8,986 bases of DNA from Thermoleophilia bacterium (GTDB lineage: Bacteria; Actinomycetota; Thermoleophilia; Gaiellales; SKUG01). The stretch spans positions 1 through 8,986 of the forward strand of contig JAOPYW010000096.1 in NCBI GenBank assembly GCA_025964405.1, given 5' to 3'. The notes beneath the pieces were generated by a model that was not told where the DNA came from, ran no database searches, and saw only the letters and a list, made by a program, of their open reading frames with translations. Positions 4,335 through 8,986 of the stretch are shown in pieces (within the stretch, counting starts at the first letter, position 1; every line of letters starts with the position of its first letter). Made by a program: the position numbers and the translations under genes.

Positions 4335-7300
4335 CTACTGGCAGACCTCGCACTCGCCACCGTTGCGCATCGCTTCGATCGAGCAGGCGAGCTGCTCGGC
4401 CGTGAAGGCCTCGTCGGCGAAGTCAGCGTCGACGCTGTCGTCGACGATGGCCGTCGTGGCGGTGGCCGCCGCGGCTCGCTCGGCCGCCTCCGCTGCTGCC
4501 AGCGGTGACGACGCCGTGATGATCGGCGGGATCATCGTGGCCTGGGCCGGCTCGGCCGGTGCAGCAACCGGTGCCTCCGCGACCGCTGCGACGGGTTCGC
4601 TGCTCGCGAGCACCGCCGGGGCGACCGGTGCGGCCGGCGTGGCCGGAGCCGCCTCGACCACGGGCGCCGTGATGACCTGCGCGACGGGCGCCGGAGCAAC
4701 AGCAACCGCCATCGGTGCCTCGACGACCGGAGCCGTCATCACCGGAGCTGCCACCGCTGCGGGAGCTGCGATCGCGACCGGAGCGGATGCGACTGCCGCC
4801 GTCGGAGCATCGGACGTCGTGCCCTCGTTCGGTGCGGCGAAGCGGCTGGCCGTGACCGAGCTCTTCTCGATCTGCGACGCGCCGAGCGTGCGGAGGTAGT
4901 AGGTGGTCTTGAGACCCGAGTGCCATGCCTTGCGGTACATGTGGCTCATGGCCTTGAGGTCGGGCTGCGGCAGGAACAGGTTGAGCGACTGCGACTGGTC
5001 GATCCACTTCTGGCGGCGCGCGGCGGCGTCGATGATCCAGTCGGGGTCGACCTGGAACGCGGTTGCGTAGCGCTCCTTGATCTCCTGCGGCACGGCCGCG
5101 ATCTCCGTGAGGTCACCGTCGAAGTACTTGAGCTGTGCGGCCAGGTCGTCGTTCCAGAGGCCGAGCTCCTTGAGGTCCTTCACGAGCCACGGGTTGAGCA
5201 GCGTGAAGTCGCCCGAGAGGTTCGACTTGGAGAACAGGTTGCGGTAGATCGGCTCGATGCACGGCGAGGTGCCGATGATGTTCGAGATGGTCGCGGTCGG
5301 AGCGATCGCGATCACGTTCGAGTTGCGCATGCCCTGCTTGGCGATCTTGGCGCGCACCTCGGTCCAGTCGAGCTTGCCACCACGCATGACCTGCACCGGC
5401 ACGCCGCGCTCCTGCTCGAGCAGGTCGACGGTGTCCTGCGGCAGCAGGCCGCGGCTCCACTTCGAGCCCTCGTACGACGAGTAGGTGCCACGCTCATCGG
5501 CGAGGTCACTCGACGCCTCGTAGGCGTAGAGCGCGATGGCTTCCATCATCTCGTCGTTGAACTGCACGGCGGCGTCGGAGCCGAAGGCCTCCTTGCGCTG
5601 GTAGAGCGCGTACTGCAGGCCCATGACACCGAGGCCGACGGGGCGATGGCGCTTGTTCGACACCTCGGCCGACGGGGTCGGGTAGAAGTTGATGTCGATG
5701 ACGTTGTCGAGTGCACGCACCGCGATGCGGATCGTCTCGCGCAGCTTCGGCATGTCGAGGTCGCCGTTGGGCAGCAGGTGGTTGTCGAGCACCACGGAAC
5801 CGAGGTTGCAGACCGCGGTCTCCTCCTCGCTCGTGTTGAGCGTGATCTCGGTGCACAGGTTGGAGCTGTGCACGACGCCGGCGTGGTCCTGCGGGCTGCG
5901 CACGTTCGACGGATCCTTGAACGTGATCCACGGGTGACCGGTCTCGAAGAGCATCTTGAGCATGCGCTTCCAGAGCTCGATCGCGGGCATCGTCTCGCCG
6001 TGCAGCGTGCCGGCCTCGACCATCGCCTCGTACTCGGTGTACCTCGCCTCGAACGCGGCGCCGTACAGGTCGTGGAGGTCGGGCACGTCGTTGGAGCGGA
6101 AGAGCGTCCAGTTCTCGCGCGCCTCCATGCGCTTCATGAAGAGGTCGGGCACCCAGTTCGCGGTGTTCATGTCGTGGGTGCGGCGGCGCTCGTCACCGGT
6201 GTTCTTGCGCAACTCGAGGAAGTCGAGGATGTCGTTGTGCCAGGTCTCGAGGTAGGCGCAGCCGGAGCCGGCGCGCTTGCCACCCTGGTTGACCGCCACG
6301 AGCTGGTCGTTGTGCAGCTTGAGGAACGGCACGACACCCTGGCTCTCGCCGTTGGTGCCGCCGATGTGCGAACCGGTGCCACGCACGTTGGTCCACGAAC
6401 CACCGAGGCCGCCGGCCCACTTGCTCAGCTGTGCGTTGTCGGCCACGCCGCGCTGCACGATGCTCTCGAGCGAGTCGTCGATGACGTAGAGGTAGCAGCT
6501 CGACATCTGGCTGTGCGGCGTGCCCGAGTTGAAGAGCGTCGGGGTCGACGAGCAGAAGCGGCGATCGCGGTAGATGCCGTAGAGGTCGAGCACGCGGGCC
6601 TCGCGGTCGCCCTCCTCCACGAGTGACACGCCCATCGCGACGCGCATCCAGAACAGCTGCGGCGTCTCGATGCGCTTGTGGTGCTTCGCCTTGCCCTCGG
6701 TCTTGTCGACCAGGAGGTAGCGGTCGTAGAGCGTCTGCAGGCCGAGGAACTCGAAGTCGAGGTCGGCGGTCGGGTCGATCGCCGCCGCGAGTCGGTCGAG
6801 GTCGTAGTCGAGCAGGTCAGGCGACGTGCGACCGATGCTCACGCCGTACTCGAGCAGCTCGCGGAACTTGCGGCGATGCGCGTCGGCGAGCCCCGCCAGC
6901 CCGTCACGACCGACCTGCCAGTCGAGCGTCTCCTCGTACATGAAGGTCAGCAGGATGCGCCCGGCGAGCTTGGAGAAGTCGGGATCCTTCTCGACGAGCG
7001 CCTTGGCGTTGAGCACCACGAGGCGACGCAGGTCGGCGCGCGTGATGCCATCGCCCAGCGAGCGACGCAGTTCGCGCTCGATGCGATTGAAGTCCATCGG
7101 AAGGTCGAGGCCGATGAGCGAGAAGCGCAGGCGGTCGCGCAGGTCCTCGCCATCCCACTTCACGACGGCGCCGTTCTCCTCGACGATCTCGATCGTCTCG
7201 GGTGCGACCTCGGAGTCGATCGGGGCGACGACGCTGTCGGCGGCACCCTCGCGGGCACGCTGCATGGCGCGCTCGGCCCGGTAGACGATGAAGCGCTCGG

Positions 7301-8000
7301 CGATGCGCATGTGGCCGCCGAGGACGAGCTCCTCCTGCACGAGGTCCTGCACGGTCTCGATCGGCACGTAGGCGAGGCCGATGGTGCAGGCGCGCTCGGT
7401 GACTCGTGCCGCGATCACCGTGGCGGGTGACGGGTCGTGCCCGGCCGAGAGGAACGCGGCGCGGATGGCGTGCTCGATCTTGGCGCCGTTCCAGGAGACG
7501 ACCTGGCCCGAGCGGCGGACGATCTTCACGCGGCGCAGGGCGTCGGGCGACGACACGCTGGGCAGTGCGCGGCGCAGCACGAGCGCCTTGGCGAACTCAC
7601 GCTCGCCGGCCTCGAGCAGTGCTGCCTCGGCGAGCGTCGAGAGGTCGTGGCTCGAGACCGTGACGGGGCAGGCCGCGAGGCCCTCGCCGCAGAGTCGCTC
7701 GCAGACGACCTCGGTGATGCGGGCGATGAGCGCGCGGTGCTCGGCGGTGTCGACGTCGAGGTCGCCCGTGGCGAGGCCGACGGTCGAGATCGCGTCGGCG
7801 ATCTGGCGCGCCGGCAGCTCCGGCGTGAAGACCTGCTCGTGGCCGAGCTCGTCGACGACGGTCGTGCCGTAGTCGTGCGGCGTGCGACCCGCGAGGGCGG
7901 CAGCCACGTCGATCGTCGGTCGCTGGCCGAGGTCGGTGGAGGCTGCGCGCTTGAGCTCGAGGTCGGCGAGTACTGCGTCGAGGTTGAGGTTCGAAGACAT
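4335..8000 (-). CDS. nrdA: Class I ribonucleoside-diphosphate reductase, large (alpha, R1) subunit
   Basis: The catalytic subunit reduces ribonucleoside diphosphates to deoxyribonucleotides, using a radical supplied by NrdB. Active-site residues, matched to E. coli from memory: Cys502 and Cys731 (redox pair, E. coli C225/C462), Asn714, Cys716 (thiyl site, in SNLCTE) and Glu718, and Tyr1034-Tyr1035 (radical-transfer pair Y730/Y731). The PTATISNIIGTSPCIEP loop is at 901-917. The C-terminal Cys pair for reactivation is C1217-x-x-C1220. The N-terminus has three ATP-cone-like domains at about 46-146, 157-247 and 269-358. Only the middle one keeps basic residues (R162-R163, K174); the others have Asp-Glu or Glu-Glu there. 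This triple layout and the core resemble Chlamydia NrdA. Length is 1221 residues against about 760 in E. coli and about 1050 in Chlamydia. The excess over Chlamydia is mostly an Ala/Pro/Val-rich linker at about 1055-1180. It lies 76 bp after nrdB, probably in one operon, with a good AAAGGGA ribosome site. Confidence 0.97.
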   Translation of the reverse strand: MSSNLNLDAVLADLELKRAASTDLGQRPTIDVAAALAGRTPHDYGTTVVDELGHEQVFTPELPARQIADAISTVGLATGDLDVDTAEHRALIARITEVVCERLCGEGLAACPVTVSSHDLSTLAEAALLEAGEREFAKALVLRRALPSVSSPDALRRVKIVRRSGQVVSWNGAKIEHAIRAAFLSAGHDPSPATVIAARVTERACTIGLAYVPIETVQDLVQEELVLGGHMRIAERFIVYRAERAMQRAREGAADSVVAPIDSEVAPETIEIVEENGAVVKWDGEDLRDRLRFSLIGLDLPMDFNRIERELRRSLGDGITRADLRRLVVLNAKALVEKDPDFSKLAGRILLTFMYEETLDWQVGRDGLAGLADAHRRKFRELLEYGVSIGRTSPDLLDYDLDRLAAAIDPTADLDFEFLGLQTLYDRYLLVDKTEGKAKHHKRIETPQLFWMRVAMGVSLVEEGDREARVLDLYGIYRDRRFCSSTPTLFNSGTPHSQMSSCYLYVIDDSLESIVQRGVADNAQLSKWAGGLGGSWTNVRGTGSHIGGTNGESQGVVPFLKLHNDQLVAVNQGGKRAGSGCAYLETWHNDILDFLELRKNTGDERRRTHDMNTANWVPDLFMKRMEARENWTLFRSNDVPDLHDLYGAAFEARYTEYEAMVEAGTLHGETMPAIELWKRMLKMLFETGHPWITFKDPSNVRSPQDHAGVVHSSNLCTEITLNTSEEETAVCNLGSVVLDNHLLPNGDLDMPKLRETIRIAVRALDNVIDINFYPTPSAEVSNKRHRPVGLGVMGLQYALYQRKEAFGSDAAVQFNDEMMEAIALYAYEASSDLADERGTYSSYEGSKWSRGLLPQDTVDLLEQERGVPVQVMRGGKLDWTEVRAKIAKQGMRNSNVIAIAPTATISNIIGTSPCIEPIYRNLFSKSNLSGDFTLLNPWLVKDLKELGLWNDDLAAQLKYFDGDLTEIAAVPQEIKERYATAFQVDPDWIIDAAARRQKWIDQSQSLNLFLPQPDLKAMSHMYRKAWHSGLKTTYYLRTLGASQIEKSSVTASRFAAPNEGTTSDAPTAAVASAPVAIAAPAAVAAPVMTAPVVEAPMAVAVAPAPVAQVITAPVVEAAPATPAAPVAPAVLASSEPVAAVAEAPVAAPAEPAQATMIPPIITASSPLAAAEAAERAAAATATTAIVDDSVDADFADEAFTAEQLACSIEAMRNGGECEVCQ

Positions 8001-8010
8001 GTTCGGGGGA

Positions 8011-8017
8011 TCCCTTT
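8011..8017 (-). promoter_or_regulatory. Ribosome binding site of nrdA
   Basis: On the minus strand AAAGGGA lies 10 nt upstream of the nrdA ATG at 8000. It supports that start and shows nrdA is translated from a leadered, probably operonic mRNA. Confidence 0.6.
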
Positions 8018-8061
8018 CGAGGAACGATGCGGTGAAGGTGGGGGCGCCGGGCTGGCGGGGA

Positions 8062-8078
8062 AGCGCTGGGCGAGCGCT
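8062..8078. other. Inverted repeat overlapping the nrdB stop codon
   Basis: AGCGCT (8062-8067) and AGCGCT (8073-8078), each self-complementary, flank GGGCG and can form a 6-bp stem. The stem overlaps the nrdB TAG (8077-8079) and precedes the nrdA leader. It may be chance in GC-rich DNA, or it may affect mRNA processing between the two genes. The rest of the 76-bp spacer shows only the nrdA ribosome site. Confidence 0.25.
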
Positions 8079-8986
8079 ACAGTTCGTCGTCGGCGACGGC
8101 TGCGAGCGCGCCGGCCTTCTGGTACTCGGTGACTCGACCCTCGAAGAAGTTCTGCTCCTTGCCGATGTCCATCAGCTCGGCGAGCCAGGGCAGCGGGTTC
8201 TCGAGGCCGGGACGCAGCGGGGCGAGGCCGATGCCGTCGAGGCGGCGGTCACCGATGTAGTCGATGTAGTCGTTGAACTCGGCGCGTGAGAGGCCGACAC
8301 CGTCGACCGGCAGCGCGTCGGCGATGAAGTCCTTCTCGAGGCGGATCGCCTCGGCCATCGTCTGGCGCAGCTCCTCCTGGAACTCGGGCGTCCAGATCGC
8401 CGGGTTCTCGGCGACGAGCTCGAGCAGCAGGCGACGCAGCAGGTTGATGTGGTTCGACTCGTCGCGCAGCGTGTAGCGGAACATCGTGCCGACACCGGTC
8501 AGCTTGCCCTGGCGGTAGAGGCTCAGGATCATGCCGAACAGGCCGTAGAACTGCGTGCCTTCCATGCACTGGCCGAACACGAACAGGTTCTTGGCGACGA
8601 GCTTCACGTTGGCGAGGTCGGTCATGTCGAGGTCGCGGCGCAGGCCGTGCGAGACGCTCGTGACGAACTGGTTCTTCGCCACGATCGACGGGATGTCCTC
8701 GAACATCGCCTCCGCCTCGTGCGGGTTGATGCCCAGCGACGAGATCATGTAGAGGAGGCTGTCGGCGTGGATGTTCTCCTCGTGCGCATGGCGCCCCAGC
8801 ACGAGCTTGAGCTCGGACGCGGTCACCAGCTCGCGGATGACGTGGAGGATGTTGTCGCCCACGATGCCTTCGGCGGCCGAGAAGTAGCCGACGCCCATGC
8901 GGATGATCCAGCGGTCGAGGTCGCTCAGCGCATCGGCGCTGCGCCACTGCTCGACGTCGCGCTGCATGGGGACGTCTTCCGGCTCC
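8077..8986 (-). CDS. nrdB: Class Ic-like ribonucleoside-diphosphate reductase, small (beta, R2) subunit, 5'-truncated by the window edge
   Basis: This ferritin-like subunit holds the dimetal cofactor that starts the radical in NrdA. Residues are numbered from the Met at 8967. All six metal ligands are present: Glu33 (in AAEGIVGDN), Glu64 and His67 (ENIH), Glu136 (CMEGTQFY), Glu170 and His173 (DESNH). The first ligand is Glu, as in Chlamydia, not Asp as in E. coli. The residue four after His67, Tyr in class Ia and Phe127 in Chlamydia trachomatis, is Leu71. Tyr73 matches Chlamydia Tyr129, and Tyr282 in RVTEYQ matches C-terminal Tyr338. The Met at 8967 is probably internal: the frame stays open to the edge (EPEDVP upstream), and EDVPMQRDVEQW aligns with Chlamydia TEIPMGKDIELW, which lies near residue 58. 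So about 50-60 N-terminal residues, the true start and the promoter lie outside. The gene precedes nrdA by 76 bp. Confidence 0.96.
   Translation of the reverse strand, partial: EPEDVPMQRDVEQWRSADALSDLDRWIIRMGVGYFSAAEGIVGDNILHVIRELVTASELKLVLGRHAHEENIHADSLLYMISSLGINPHEAEAMFEDIPSIVAKNQFVTSVSHGLRRDLDMTDLANVKLVAKNLFVFGQCMEGTQFYGLFGMILSLYRQGKLTGVGTMFRYTLRDESNHINLLRRLLLELVAENPAIWTPEFQEELRQTMAEAIRLEKDFIADALPVDGVGLSRAEFNDYIDYIGDRRLDGIGLAPLRPGLENPLPWLAELMDIGKEQNFFEGRVTEYQKAGALAAVADDEL

Noticed and set aside
4461..4838. Intein, frameshift or gene fusion in the C-terminal part of nrdA
   Set aside because: The frame is continuous from the catalytic core through the linker to the CxxC tail. No intein splice motifs (Cys/Ser start, His-Asn end) or second domain are seen.
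4192..4899. Ala-rich plus-strand open frame over the NrdA linker and terminator hairpin
   Set aside because: The Ala/Thr richness is the antisense image of the Ala/Pro/Val linker codons, and the frame includes the terminator hairpin. It has no ribosome site.
4920..6626. 568-codon plus-strand open frame inside nrdA
   Set aside because: It is antisense to the conserved catalytic core of NrdA. Its His/Val/Arg/Glu-rich translation is typical of shadow frames and matches nothing.
1..8986. Defence system, toxin-antitoxin pair, mobile element or CRISPR array
   Set aside because: No nuclease, helicase, transposase, recombinase or reverse-transcriptase motifs, no spaced direct repeats and no terminal inverted repeats were found. 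Composition is even across the window apart from the short AT-richer gap near 2350-2400.

Overview
The window is high-GC DNA with GC-ending codons throughout. The likely source is a high-GC actinobacterium. An Acidimicrobiia-like lineage is plausible from the gene set and the leaderless-looking starts, but nothing here settles taxonomy. No rRNA, tRNA, CRISPR array, transposase, phage gene or defence gene was found.

Layout, left to right. (1) 1-2262, minus strand: a complete gene for an unrecognised 753-residue protein rich in Ala, Gly, Pro and Thr, with several folded-looking modules joined by low-complexity linkers. (2) 2263-2443: a 181-bp non-coding gap with two inverted repeats in an AT-richer patch. 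(3) 2444-3667, minus strand: the alpha subunit of a thiamine-diphosphate-dependent E1 dehydrogenase (pyruvate or acetoin dehydrogenase type), with an unusual Lys/Ser/Ala-rich N-terminal tail and no beta subunit beside it. (4) 3668-3753: a divergent promoter region in which both starts have a TANNNT hexamer exactly 6 nt upstream of the ATG, suggesting leaderless transcripts in both directions. (5) 3754-4086, plus strand: a small conserved-looking hypothetical protein. (6) 4087-4334: a convergent gap with three hairpins, one very strong. (7) 4335-8000 and 8077-8986, minus strand: nrdA and nrdB of a class I ribonucleotide reductase, transcribed nrdB then nrdA, with nrdB cut by the right edge.

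The reductase is the most interesting part. NrdB resembles the Chlamydia class Ic subunit: all six metal ligands are present and the first is Glu. The residue at the usual radical Tyr (Phe in Chlamydia) is Leu. NrdA has three tandem ATP-cone-like domains, of which only the middle one keeps its basic nucleotide-binding residues. It also has an Ala/Pro/Val-rich linker of about 125 residues between the catalytic body and the C-terminal Cys pair. Together the two subunits would reduce ribonucleotides to deoxyribonucleotides in the cytoplasm, probably with a tyrosyl-radical-free metal cofactor.

No wholly new multi-gene system is evident. The best candidates for novelty are the reductase variations and the internally repeated 753-residue protein.
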